Source: Verrucomicrobiales bacterium
Lineage (GTDB): Bacteria; Verrucomicrobiota; Verrucomicrobiia; Limisphaerales; JAQGOY01
Length of the DNA stretch: 43,728 nt
Direction of reading: 5' to 3'
NCBI GenBank assembly: GCA_028293375.1
Contig: JAQGOY010000179.1
Span: forward strand, 1-43,728
A program made the translations under genes and the position numbers. Under the pieces are notes generated by a model. That model was not told the origin of the DNA and searched no databases. It saw only the letters and a list, made by a program, of their open reading frames with translations. This document shows, in pieces, positions 10,698 through 18,547 of the stretch (position 1 is the stretch's first letter; the number at the start of each line of letters is the position of its first letter).

Positions 10698-10729
10698 GGC
10701 GAGGTTTCAAACCTCGCCTTTTTTATTTT
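10698..10729 (+). terminator. Intrinsic terminator after rpmA
   Basis: GGCGAGGT (10698-10705) pairs perfectly with ACCTCGCC (10711-10718) around a five-base loop and is followed by an uninterrupted run of six T and more T-rich sequence. It ends the rplU-rpmA transcript, so obgE probably has its own promoter in the 72-base gap. Confidence 0.9.
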
Positions 10730-10801
10730 AGACCCAGACCGTCACAGGCTGGCAGATGCGGCCTTCCGTTTTTGCCTTTTTGTGGCATTATTTTCTGACC
10801 C

Positions 10802-11983
10802 ATGTTTATTGACGAAATTAAAGTCTACGCCAAGGCCGGCCACGGTGGCAAAGGTTGTGTGGCGTTCCATCGCGAGGCGTATGTTCCCAAAGGCGGTCCT
10901 AGTGGCGGCAACGGTGGCCGGGGCGGGAGTGTCATTCTGGAGGCATGCCATGACCTCAACAACCTAATCCAACAGTTTTTTAATCCACGGCTGATTGCAG
11001 AAGTGGGCCAGGCGGGGATGGGAAAAGGGTGTGATGGGCTGGCGGGAAAAGATCTCATCATCAAGGTGCCATGTGGAACCCTGGTCTGGAAAATTCCCTC
11101 ACGAGTGGTGCTTCCTTCCGAAGTGACCGATGACGAGGAAGGGGACGAGGAGCAAACCGAAGCGCCAGCAATTCCTCTGGGGACAAAGAAAAGAGGAGTC
11201 ATCCGCACGGCGGGAAACGTGAAAGCCCTGGAAATCAGCCTGGAAGAAGAGAATCCAGATTTGGAACTGCCCATGGAGCAGGGTGACCCTGAACTGGTTG
11301 CCGACCTGGTCTCTCATGGTCAACAGTTTGTCCTTTGCAAAGGCGGACGTGGCGGTTTGGGAAATCGTAATTTTGCCACCTCCAAGCGCCAGACACCACG
11401 TTTTGCCCAGCCCGGCGAGGCCGGTGATGAAGGCGATTACAAATTTGAACTGCGCATCATGGCGGATGTAGGGATTGTGGGATATCCGAATGCGGGCAAG
11501 TCCACACTACTTACGGCCATTTCGCATGCGCGACCCAAAATTGCGCCTTATCCCTTTACGACACTTCATCCACAAATAGGCATCACCGAATATGCCGATT
11601 TCAAGAGGCTGACGGTGTGCGATGTCCCTGGAATTATTGAAGGCGCGCATAATAACGTGGGCCTGGGTCATGCATTTTTGCGGCACATCAAGCGCTGCAA
11701 AGTCCTGGTTTTCCTTTTGGATATGGCGGGAACGGATGGGCGAACTCCTTGGGACGATTACAAACAACTGGTCAAGGAATTGGAGTTGTATGATCCTGGC
11801 ATGCTGGAGAAGCGGCGTCTGGTTGTGGCGAATAAAATGGACGAGGCAGTGGCGGAAGACAACCTGAAGAAATTCAAAAAGAAAATCACGAAAACGCCCG
11901 TGCTTCCTATTTCAGCTGCCTACGATAGTGGGATGGATACTTTTAAGAAAGCCATCCGTGACGCGGTGGAAGAAGCTGAATAA
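10802..11983 (+). CDS. obgE: Obg-family GTPase with acidic insertion
   Basis: Obg is an essential GTPase of late 50S ribosome assembly and stress control. The protein has 393 residues. The glycine-rich Obg fold spans about 1-225 (AGHGGKGCVAFHRE, GGPSGGNGGRGGSV, KGGRGGLGNRNF). The G domain follows with GYPNAGKST (G1), DVPGIIEGAH (G3), VVANKMDE (G4) and PISA (G5). There is no C-terminal OCT domain. Between residues about 98 and 167 the Obg fold carries an extra stretch rich in Glu and Asp. In typical Obg proteins the VPCGTLVW strand is followed after about ten residues by the segment corresponding to DLVSHGQQFVL. ychF follows after 46 bases. Confidence 0.95.
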   Translation: MFIDEIKVYAKAGHGGKGCVAFHREAYVPKGGPSGGNGGRGGSVILEACHDLNNLIQQFFNPRLIAEVGQAGMGKGCDGLAGKDLIIKVPCGTLVWKIPSRVVLPSEVTDDEEGDEEQTEAPAIPLGTKKRGVIRTAGNVKALEISLEEENPDLELPMEQGDPELVADLVSHGQQFVLCKGGRGGLGNRNFATSKRQTPRFAQPGEAGDEGDYKFELRIMADVGIVGYPNAGKSTLLTAISHARPKIAPYPFTTLHPQIGITEYADFKRLTVCDVPGIIEGAHNNVGLGHAFLRHIKRCKVLVFLLDMAGTDGRTPWDDYKQLVKELELYDPGMLEKRRLVVANKMDEAVAEDNLKKFKKKITKTPVLPISAAYDSGMDTFKKAIRDAVEEAE

Positions 11984-12029
11984 TGCTTGTTCCAGTTTCG
12001 CCCCATCTGTTCTAATCTGCCCCCTGACT

Positions 12030-13133
12030 ATGTTAAAAGCTGGTATTGTCGGACTTCCAAACGTCGGTAAATCCACACTTTTCAATGCGGTTACTCGCAC
12101 TCGAAAAGCGGAAGCCGCCAATTATCCATTTTGCACGATTGATCCGAATGTGGGGATCGTGACCGTGCCCGATTCGAGGCTCGAAGTTTTATCACAAATT
12201 GCCAAAACCAAGGTGATCATCCCGGCGGCGGTGGAATTCGTGGACATCGCGGGGTTGGTAAAAGGTGCGGCTTCAGGTGAAGGCCTTGGGAATAAATTTC
12301 TGACTCACATTCGGGAAGTGGATGCATTGGTGCAAGTGGTGCGTTGTTTTGAAGATCCCGACATTCACCACGTTGCTGGTTCCATTGATCCTGTTCGGGA
12401 CATTGAAACGATTACTACGGAGTTGGTTTTGTCGGACCTGGAAACGGTGAACAAGCGTATCGACAAAGTAGCCAAGGATGCCAAGCGTGGGGATAAAGTG
12501 GCCATCACCGAGCACGAGGTGCTGAAAAAGCTGCAACCGCACCTCAATTCAGGAAAACCAGCGCTCACCCTGGAACTGACGCCCGAAGAGCTGGTCACGA
12601 CGAGGGGATTCTTTCTATTGACGGACAAACCGACAATTTACGCGGCTAACGTGAAAGAAGGGGAACTCGCAACTGCTGATCAAAATCCATTCGTGATGAA
12701 AGTCCGGGAATATGCCAAAGCCCACCATAGTTGCGATACGGTGGTGATTAGCGCTCAGATTGAAAGTGATCTCATTGATCTTTCCCCGGAAGAGGCCACG
12801 GCCTTTTTGAAGGAATTGGGTGTGGAGGAGTCAGGGGTTGGGGCGCTTATTCGCGGAACCTACAAATTGCTGGGGCTTCGCACTTATTTTACCGCCGGTG
12901 AAAAGGAAGTTCGCGCCTGGACCATTCATACAGGCGATACTGCTCCCAAAGCGGCTGGGGTAATCCACAGCGATTTCGAGCGAGGATTCATCAAGGCTGA
13001 AACCGTGGCTTACGATGACCTCGTCAAGTGCGGTTCAGTGGCCTCCGCGCGCGAAAAGGGCCTGTACCGAATGGAAGGCAAGGAATACGTGGTTAAAGAC
13101 GGTGATGTACTCCTGTTTAAATTCAACGTTTAA
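12030..13133 (+). CDS. ychF: Ribosome-binding ATPase YchF
   Basis: YchF is an Obg-related P-loop protein that binds ribosomes and hydrolyses ATP rather than GTP. From ATG 12030 it has 367 residues, close to the family norm of 363. Motifs are GLPNVGKST (residues 8-16), the DIAGLVKGAASGEGLGN G3 region, and AANVKEGE, where the NKxD GTP-specificity motif is replaced by the NxxE-type sequence of YchF. The C-terminal TGS domain includes RAWTIHTGDTAPKAAG and ends FKFNV. The frame is open upstream to 11928 inside obgE, but the conserved start is MLKAGIVG. Confidence 0.96.
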   Translation: MLKAGIVGLPNVGKSTLFNAVTRTRKAEAANYPFCTIDPNVGIVTVPDSRLEVLSQIAKTKVIIPAAVEFVDIAGLVKGAASGEGLGNKFLTHIREVDALVQVVRCFEDPDIHHVAGSIDPVRDIETITTELVLSDLETVNKRIDKVAKDAKRGDKVAITEHEVLKKLQPHLNSGKPALTLELTPEELVTTRGFFLLTDKPTIYAANVKEGELATADQNPFVMKVREYAKAHHSCDTVVISAQIESDLIDLSPEEATAFLKELGVEESGVGALIRGTYKLLGLRTYFTAGEKEVRAWTIHTGDTAPKAAGVIHSDFERGFIKAETVAYDDLVKCGSVASAREKGLYRMEGKEYVVKDGDVLLFKFNV

Positions 13134-13226
13134 TGTTGATCGCAGTGACAGCGCCAAGGTCCTAAAAAGCCGCCGCGCAGATATTTCGGCATCGCCTTTC
13201 CAGCGGTTCCTGTTTAAAACGCCGGG

Positions 13227-14525
13227 ATGCGTTACCGGCCCATCCCATCCTCCTTGTTTGTCGAAAACAGGAAACGATTAAAGTCGCATCTTCAGCCCAA
13301 CTCGCTTGCCGTCGTCAATAATAACGATGTGCTCCCCACGAACGCGGATGGTTCACTTCTCCTTTTTCCGAGTTCGGACCTCTTTTATTTAACTGGCATC
13401 GAGCAGGAGGAAAGCATCCTGCTTTTGTATCCCGACTCCTCCGAAGAAAAATTCAAAGAGATTCTTTTTTTGCGGGATATCACTCCCATGACCGAAACGT
13501 GGGAAGGAAAAAAGTTAGACAAGGCGGAAGCGAGCCGGCTTTCTGGAATAAGCACTGTGGAATGGCTATCCTCATTTCCTGCCTTGTTCCGCCGGTTGAT
13601 GTGCGAATCGGATAATGTCTATTTAAATTCCAATGAACACAAAAGGGCATCTTTGCCGGTGGAAACGCGGGAATCTCGTTTTGTTGCCGAATGCCAAAAA
13701 AATTATCCGCTTCATCATTATCATCGCCTGGCGAAAATCCTTCATCGGCTGCGCGCCGTTAAATCCAGTGAAGAGGTCGCGCTGATCAGACAGGTCTGTG
13801 ATATTACGGAGGCGGGGTTTCGTCGAGTTGCCCGCTATCTGAAAGCGGGAGTAACCGAGACAGAAGTTGAAGCAGAATTTGCTCATGAATTTATTCGCCG
13901 GGGTGGAGGGTTTGCCTATTCACCAATCATTGCCTCCGGGGTCAATGCGTGCGCGCTCCATTACATTCAAAACGACAAACCGTGCGAGGATGGCGATTTG
14001 GTTCTACTTGATGTGGCCGCCAGTTACGCGCATTACAATTCGGATTTGACGCGCACGCTGCCGGTCAACGGTCGATTTTCCAGGAGGCAGCGAGCCGTTT
14101 ATAATTCCGTACTGAAGGTGCTGAAAAAATCAGCAGCCAGCCTGGTTCCTGGCAAATTAATCCGTGACTGGCAAAAAGAAGCTGAAGGGATGATCGAGTA
14201 CGAACTGTTGGAATTAGGGTTGTTAAAATCGAGCCAGATCAAAAAGCAAGACAAGAACAATCCCGCCTTTCGAAAATATTTTATGCACGGTGTCGGGCAT
14301 CCCATTGGTCTGGATGTGCACGACGTGGGAATCACGACGGAACCGATGCAGGCCGGGTGGGTGATGACTTGCGAACCGGCTATTTATATTCGCGAAGAAG
14401 CCATGGCCATTCGACTGGAGAACGATTATTTGATCACCGATAACGGACCGGTGAACTTATTGCAATCAGTGCCAATGGAGACCGAAGATATAGAAGCGCT
14501 CATGGCAAAAAAATTGAGGAAATGA
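13227..14525 (+). CDS. pepP: M24-family Xaa-Pro aminopeptidase
   Basis: This cytoplasmic metallopeptidase should release N-terminal residues preceding proline. The 432 residues comprise an AMP_N domain (about 1-165, with LLLFPSSDLFYLTGIEQEE) and the pita-bread M24 catalytic domain. All five dinuclear-metal ligands are visible: Asp262, Asp273 (NSDLTR), His358 (GVGHPIG), Glu383 (CEPAIY) and Glu398 (RLENDYL). It is complete and should be active. It stands alone after ychF with a 93-base gap. Confidence 0.92.
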   Translation: MRYRPIPSSLFVENRKRLKSHLQPNSLAVVNNNDVLPTNADGSLLLFPSSDLFYLTGIEQEESILLLYPDSSEEKFKEILFLRDITPMTETWEGKKLDKAEASRLSGISTVEWLSSFPALFRRLMCESDNVYLNSNEHKRASLPVETRESRFVAECQKNYPLHHYHRLAKILHRLRAVKSSEEVALIRQVCDITEAGFRRVARYLKAGVTETEVEAEFAHEFIRRGGGFAYSPIIASGVNACALHYIQNDKPCEDGDLVLLDVAASYAHYNSDLTRTLPVNGRFSRRQRAVYNSVLKVLKKSAASLVPGKLIRDWQKEAEGMIEYELLELGLLKSSQIKKQDKNNPAFRKYFMHGVGHPIGLDVHDVGITTEPMQAGWVMTCEPAIYIREEAMAIRLENDYLITDNGPVNLLQSVPMETEDIEALMAKKLRK

Positions 14526-14541
14526 GCCGCATTTTTTTGTA

Positions 14542-14685
14542 GTGATACTTGTTTGGAGCCTTTTGGCATCCCCGGCGGCGGCCCACGCACAAGCCGTATA
14601 TAACGAGCGCCTGGATATTCACTGGTTCGATAAAACAACAAACTTTGGTATCGCTCGGAACTGCCAGGAAAGCGTTCGGAGTTGA
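14542..14685 (+). CDS. Possible small secreted protein or gene remnant
   Basis: An ORF of 47 residues starting with GTG at 14542 has the look of an exported peptide. It opens with a hydrophobic run and an Ala-rich cleavage region (VWSLLASPAAAHAQA, cleavage after AQA) and then a short polar stretch (NERLDIHWFDKTTNFGIARN). There is no visible ribosome-binding site and the frame is closed just upstream. It could be the start of a longer secreted protein now truncated, a true small protein, or chance. It fills most of the gap between pepP and marR. Confidence 0.25.
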   Translation: MILVWSLLASPAAAHAQAVYNERLDIHWFDKTTNFGIARNCQESVRS

Positions 14686-14702
14686 CTGCCGTAAATCTTC
14701 TG

Positions 14703-15104
14703 TTATTCCGAGATTTGACTTAGCAGCGATCGGAGTTGCGGGCCAATTTTCAATAGTTCTTCTTTATGGGCGTAAGCGAGGGACTCCAGCATTTTCGTTC
14801 CACCCAAGGTTAGGCTCACGTACATTTCACGCCGGTCAATTTCGCCGCTTTTTTTTGTCACCAGGCCATCCTTCTCCAGGCGATTCACCAGACCGACAGC
14901 GCTGTTGTGATGAATGCAGAGTCGTTCGGCGAGTTCACCTACCGTGATGACTTCCCGCCCCGGAAATCCTTTGATGGCGAGCAACGCCTGATGTTGCTGG
15001 CCGGAAAGGCCTTCTTTTTTCGCGGCTTCTTCGCTGAACTGCAAGAAAAGCCTAAGCCGATAACGAAAAGCGGCGAGGGTTTCGTATTGCTTTTTGGTGA
15101 ACAT
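14703..15104 (-). CDS. MarR-family transcriptional regulator
   Basis: From ATG 15104 this is a 133-residue winged-helix regulator. The recognition-helix region reads LAERLCIHHNSAVGLVNRLE, and the wing DGLVTKKSGEIDRREMYVSLT contains the DxR motif of MarR proteins. Helices at both ends (about 5-30 and 105-130) would form the dimer interface. The frame is open further upstream to 15356, but that part lies across the neighbouring clc gene and is not MarR-like. The gene is divergent from the ClC transporter with 92 bases between starts, and a palindromic operator lies in that gap, so it very likely controls both itself and the transporter. Confidence 0.88.
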   Translation of the reverse strand: MFTKKQYETLAAFRYRLRLFLQFSEEAAKKEGLSGQQHQALLAIKGFPGREVITVGELAERLCIHHNSAVGLVNRLEKDGLVTKKSGEIDRREMYVSLTLGGTKMLESLAYAHKEELLKIGPQLRSLLSQISE

Positions 15105-15162
15105 AGAATTGGTCAAATGGAGCTTGTGGAAATGGTAGGGGATGAGAAAGAGAATGAAAAGG

Positions 15163-15194
15163 TTGATTATATCGTGACACGACATAAAATTAAT
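15163..15194. promoter_or_regulatory. MarR operator overlapping divergent marR and clc promoters
   Basis: The arms TTATATCGTG (15167-15176) and CACGACATAA (15178-15187) form a 21-bp palindrome with nine of ten pairs matching around a single A. On the minus strand the left arm contains a perfect TATAAT (15171-15166), a -10 for marR. On the plus strand TTGATT (15163-15168) and TAAAAT (15185-15190), 16 bases apart, form a promoter for clc. Its start point would fall at or next to the clc ATG at 15197. A bound MarR dimer would block both promoters. Confidence 0.65.
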
Positions 15195-15196
15195 CG

Positions 15197-17005
15197 ATGC
15201 GTTTTTCTTATTCGCCCATTCTTGCCGCCCTTTCCCGGGGGAAACTTTTACTGTTGTCTCCGGTTGTCGGCCTTCTGGCCGGGCTCGCTGCCTATGCGCT
15301 CTACAGTTTAATCGCCCTGGCAGGCAATTTGATTTTTTATCACACTGTTTCCACACAGTTGCCCGATTTTTCCCATCACCACCTTGGTCTTTGGGTTTTG
15401 GTTATTCCTGCTGCAGGGGGATTGATAGTGGGACTCATGGGGAAATTTGGGTCCTCTAAAATTCGCGGTCACGGCATTCCCGAAGCGATGGAAGCAGTGC
15501 TTTTTCACAAGAGCCGCATCGCTCCCCGTGTGGCGGTGCTTAAGCCCATCTCGACAGCGATCGCCATCGGTACAGGCGGTCCATTCGGAGCCGAAGGCCC
15601 GATAATCCAAACTGGGGGAGCCATAGGATCGCTGATGGGCCAGATGCTTCACATTACTGCAGCGGAAAGAAAAGTTCTGCTGGCATGCGGTGCGGCGGGG
15701 GGAATGGCTGCAACGTTCAGCACACCGATTGCGGCTGTCATCCTCGCGATTGAACTGTTGTTGTTTGAATTTAAGCCCCGGTCCTTCATTCCGATTTCCA
15801 TTTCTTCGGCTGTGGCAACCTTTGTGCATATTCAACTTGTGGGTGCGGGACCGATGTTTGAAGTGCCACATCTGCATTTCGGGGGGTTGGTGCAAATCCC
15901 ATTCCTTGTCGTTTTGGGATTATGTTGTGGAATTTATGCGGTCGTGTTTAGCAAAGCGTTGTATTGGGTTGAAGACCAGTTCGAAAAACTGCCATTTGAT
16001 CCGATGTGGTGGCCCGCTATAGGCGGAATTGGTCTTGGATTAGTGGCGCTTTGGATGCCGAGGGTCCTGGGGGTGGGCTACGAGACGATCAGCGACATTT
16101 TAAATGCACGGCTTGGGCTTGGCCTACTCCTCGCGATAATGGTGGCAAAGGCATTGGCTTTGCTCTTCTCGCTGGGCTCCGGGACCTCTGGAGGATTACT
16201 GGCTCCCATGTTCACTTCTGGAGCGGCTTTAGGGGCTTCTTTTGCCTTGCTCGCGAACCATCTATCGCCGAGTCCCGGGCTTGATCCATCCACATTTGCC
16301 CTGGTGGCGATGGCGGCGGTGTTTGGCGCGGCGTCTCGTTCCACACTGGCATTTGTACTTTTTGCCTTTGAGATTACCCGGGCCTACGATTCCATTCTTC
16401 CGCTTCTGCTTGCCTGTTCGGTGGCCTCCGCTCTCGCACAGGTCTTCATGAAACAATCGATCATGACAGAAAAGCTGGCGCGACGGGGGTTGCGAGTGAA
16501 CCAGGATTACAGTGTCGATCCCCTTCATCACTCTACTGTGAAGGAAGTCATGGACCCAAAACCAATTCTTATTCCAGACACCATGACGGTGGAACAAATG
16601 GCAGAAAGGTTGTCGAGTCACGACCCCTCTTTTGGAACCCGGCATGCATTTTGCATTGTTGACAAAAACGAACGGTTAGTGGGCATCATTACCAGGACGG
16701 ATGTGGTGGAAGCCTTGCGCCGGGAAGAGGATGCGACTGTGCTCGAAGCGGGATCAACTTATCCGCTGGTTACATATCCAGACGCCCCGCTGAGTGAGGC
16801 GCTGAACCTGATGCTGACTCATGAGATTGGAAGATTGCCGGTGGTAAGCCGGGATGATGTGAGGCAAATTGTGGGTTACCTTGGCCGCGGGGATATCCTG
16901 GAAGCCCGTCGAAAGCATTTGGTCGAGGAGCATCATGTCGAAACAGGCTGGCTCCCCGGTCGACGGAACGGGAAGCTGATCAATTCAAGCGCTCCAGCCA
17001 GTTAA
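15197..17005 (+). CDS. ClC-family chloride channel/antiporter with C-terminal CBS pair
   Basis: This is a 602-residue inner-membrane ClC protein. Residues about 15-435 form the membrane domain with the anion-pathway motifs GHGIPEAMEAV, GPFGAEGPIIQ and GTSGGLLAPMF. Glu133 in GAEGP corresponds to the external gating glutamate (E148 of E. coli ClC). Glu191 in LLFEFKPRSF aligns with the internal proton glutamate (E203). Keeping both suggests a chloride/proton antiporter rather than a passive channel. Residues about 450-580 form two CBS domains (VMDPKPILIPD and GRLPVVSRDD) that may sense nucleotides. It is divergent from marR and probably repressed by it. The start ATG may lie at the very 5' end of the transcript. 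Confidence 0.92.
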   Translation: MRFSYSPILAALSRGKLLLLSPVVGLLAGLAAYALYSLIALAGNLIFYHTVSTQLPDFSHHHLGLWVLVIPAAGGLIVGLMGKFGSSKIRGHGIPEAMEAVLFHKSRIAPRVAVLKPISTAIAIGTGGPFGAEGPIIQTGGAIGSLMGQMLHITAAERKVLLACGAAGGMAATFSTPIAAVILAIELLLFEFKPRSFIPISISSAVATFVHIQLVGAGPMFEVPHLHFGGLVQIPFLVVLGLCCGIYAVVFSKALYWVEDQFEKLPFDPMWWPAIGGIGLGLVALWMPRVLGVGYETISDILNARLGLGLLLAIMVAKALALLFSLGSGTSGGLLAPMFTSGAALGASFALLANHLSPSPGLDPSTFALVAMAAVFGAASRSTLAFVLFAFEITRAYDSILPLLLACSVASALAQVFMKQSIMTEKLARRGLRVNQDYSVDPLHHSTVKEVMDPKPILIPDTMTVEQMAERLSSHDPSFGTRHAFCIVDKNERLVGIITRTDVVEALRREEDATVLEAGSTYPLVTYPDAPLSEALNLMLTHEIGRLPVVSRDDVRQIVGYLGRGDILEARRKHLVEEHHVETGWLPGRRNGKLINSSAPAS

Positions 17006-17109
17006 GGGGAATACGGGGGTCCTCCTCGGAGAAAGCCTGAGAGAAATAATTGCACTTCCTGAACAGGTTTCCTTTGCGGCCTCTGCTTCAAAGTGTACAC
17101 TGCGCTCCT

Positions 17110-17376
17110 ATGGCTGAAACAAAAAGAAAAGCGAACCCTGCTTTAATGAAACCAGTTCAACCTGACGCCCTGCTGTCTGAAGTAGTGGGCAAAGAGCCAT
17201 GTCCTCGTGGTGAAGTGGTGAAAAAGCTTTGGGATTATATTAAGAAACACAAATTGCAAGATCCAAAAAACAAACGCATGATCATAGCAGACGACAAGCT
17301 CAAACCCGTTTTTAATGGCAAAAAGCAAGTCGACATGTTTGAGATGACCAAGCTGGTTTCCGGGCATTTGAAGTAA
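17110..17376 (+). CDS. SWIB/MDM2 domain protein
   Basis: This is a small basic protein of 88 residues made almost entirely of one SWIB domain (about 14-88: LSEVVGKEPCPRGEVVKKLW, KNKRMIIADDKLKPVFNG, FEMTKLVSGHL). SWIB domains are known from eukaryotic chromatin-remodelling (BAF60) and MDM2 proteins. In bacteria they are found mainly in Chlamydiae and relatives, where a role in nucleoid compaction has been proposed. The N-terminus is lysine-rich. The start MAETKRK at 17110 is preferred over an upstream ATG at 17050, whose extension does not look like the family. An intrinsic terminator follows. Confidence 0.9.
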   Translation: MAETKRKANPALMKPVQPDALLSEVVGKEPCPRGEVVKKLWDYIKKHKLQDPKNKRMIIADDKLKPVFNGKKQVDMFEMTKLVSGHLK

Positions 17377-17403
17377 TCAATCAACTCAATTTTGATAAGA
17401 AGT

Positions 17404-17436
17404 CGGACCCAAGAAATTGGGTTCGATTTTTTTTTT
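17404..17436 (+). terminator. Intrinsic terminator after SWIB gene
   Basis: CGGACCCAA (17404-17412) pairs with TTGGGTTCG (17417-17425), one G-T pair included, around a GAAA tetraloop, then A and a run of ten or more T. Confidence 0.9.
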
Positions 17437-17560
17437 AGTTGCAACCGGGAAAGGAGTTGAAAAACACCCTCTGAAGGGAAAAAAGCCAGTGATTTAACCG
17501 TTTGGGATGATATCTGCGTGGCTTTAATCGAAATGGTCTATTGTCTCGAGGATTCGGAAA

Positions 17561-17589
17561 ATCCGGTCATGGCACAATCACGACCGGAT
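17561..17589 (-). terminator. Possible weak terminator of the LOG gene
   Basis: ATCCGGTC (17561-17568) and GACCGGAT (17582-17589) form a perfect eight-pair stem with a 13-base loop, 20 bases beyond the stop of the minus-strand LOG gene. On that strand the stem is followed only by a short T run (four T). It may be a weak terminator. Confidence 0.4.
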
Positions 17590-17608
17590 CCATGTGGCCG
17601 CCGAATGA

Positions 17609-18424
17609 TTACCGCCGGAGTCCTCGTTCACCGAGCCATGAGTAATTGTGAAGAACCATTGTTTTAAGCCCGAACGGCTTGATGGCATGGTTACGGATAT
17701 GTTTAATCGCTTCTTCAATCGAATCGGTCGCATAAATAAGTTTCAGGTCATCCGGGCCGATCATTTTTTCGCGGGCCATTTTTTCAACAAATTCGAGGAG
17801 TTCCTTCCAATATGCAGTGCCCATGATGATGATGGGAAAGTGGGCCAGTTTGCCGGTTTGGATCAGGGTCAGCGCTTCGAATAATTCATCGACGGTTCCG
17901 GCCCCGCCGGGCATGACCACGAAGGCATAAGAATATTTCATCAAAAGTGTCTTACGCACAAAGAAATATTCCATGGTTACGCAGCGATCCAGGTAGGCAT
18001 TTTCGCTTTGTTCGAAGGGAAGTTTAATATTGCAGCCCACCGATCTGCCTCCCGCCTCCCGGGCTCCCCGATTTCCCGCTTCCATGATTCCAGGTCCAGC
18101 CCCGGTCATCACGGTGAACCCCAGTTCAGCGAGCGCGCCTCCCATTTTACGGGCGAGTTCATAATGTGGATCTCCCTCTTTGGTGCGGGCTGAGCCAAAG
18201 ATAGTCACGCAAGGTCCCACGAAATGAAGCACGCGCAGTCCACGAATGAAATCCGCCATAATGCGAAACAAGGTGCACAGTTCGCTAAAGCGGGACTTGG
18301 GCCCCTTGATCATCTCCGCATCGGGAGGGGAAGGAGTGGCTGGTTTTTGCACCTCAATCCCGGGACCTGCTGCGGGCGCTGACGATGGGGAAGGGGAATT
18401 TGAGGAGGAGTCCGGTAAATTCAT
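17609..18424 (-). CDS. LOG-family (TIGR00730-type) nucleotide phosphoribohydrolase
   Basis: This is a 271-residue protein of the LOG/Rossman-fold nucleotide-binding family, known to cleave the base from nucleoside 5'-monophosphates (cytokinin ribotides or AMP). Motifs are FGSAR (76-80), GAGPGIMEAGNRGA (108-121) and the signature PGGAGTVDE (172-180), with Arg157 and Glu180 in the positions expected for catalysis. The first 40 residues are a Pro/Ser/Ala-rich low-complexity tail that is not part of the domain. The substrate cannot be fixed from sequence. It converges with the SWIB gene and diverges from the large PVC gene. Confidence 0.88.
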   Translation of the reverse strand: MNLPDSSSNSPSPSSAPAAGPGIEVQKPATPSPPDAEMIKGPKSRFSELCTLFRIMADFIRGLRVLHFVGPCVTIFGSARTKEGDPHYELARKMGGALAELGFTVMTGAGPGIMEAGNRGAREAGGRSVGCNIKLPFEQSENAYLDRCVTMEYFFVRKTLLMKYSYAFVVMPGGAGTVDELFEALTLIQTGKLAHFPIIIMGTAYWKELLEFVEKMAREKMIGPDDLKLIYATDSIEEAIKHIRNHAIKPFGLKTMVLHNYSWLGERGLRR

Positions 18425-18547
18425 ATTGGATGAATATAGATATAACGGAAAGCAAAGTGAGAGTCACTGAAAGAGAAGGCCGCCAGCATTCTTCCTTGCC
18501 TTTGCTTCACTATGGTTTTGAATTCAGGCACCCAAAGCTTCTGTAAG

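Noticed and set aside
15105-15356. Upstream extension of the MarR regulator
   Set aside because: It runs through the operator and into the divergent clc gene and does not resemble a MarR N-terminus.
17020-17080. TPP-riboswitch-like bases (GCCTGAGA and TCCTGAAC) before the SWIB gene
   Set aside because: Only scattered short matches; the conserved core helices cannot be formed and the downstream gene has no link to thiamin.
17092-17101. Palindrome AGTGTACACT just before the SWIB start
   Set aside because: Ten bases are expected by chance in a window of this size, and no regulator or second copy supports it.
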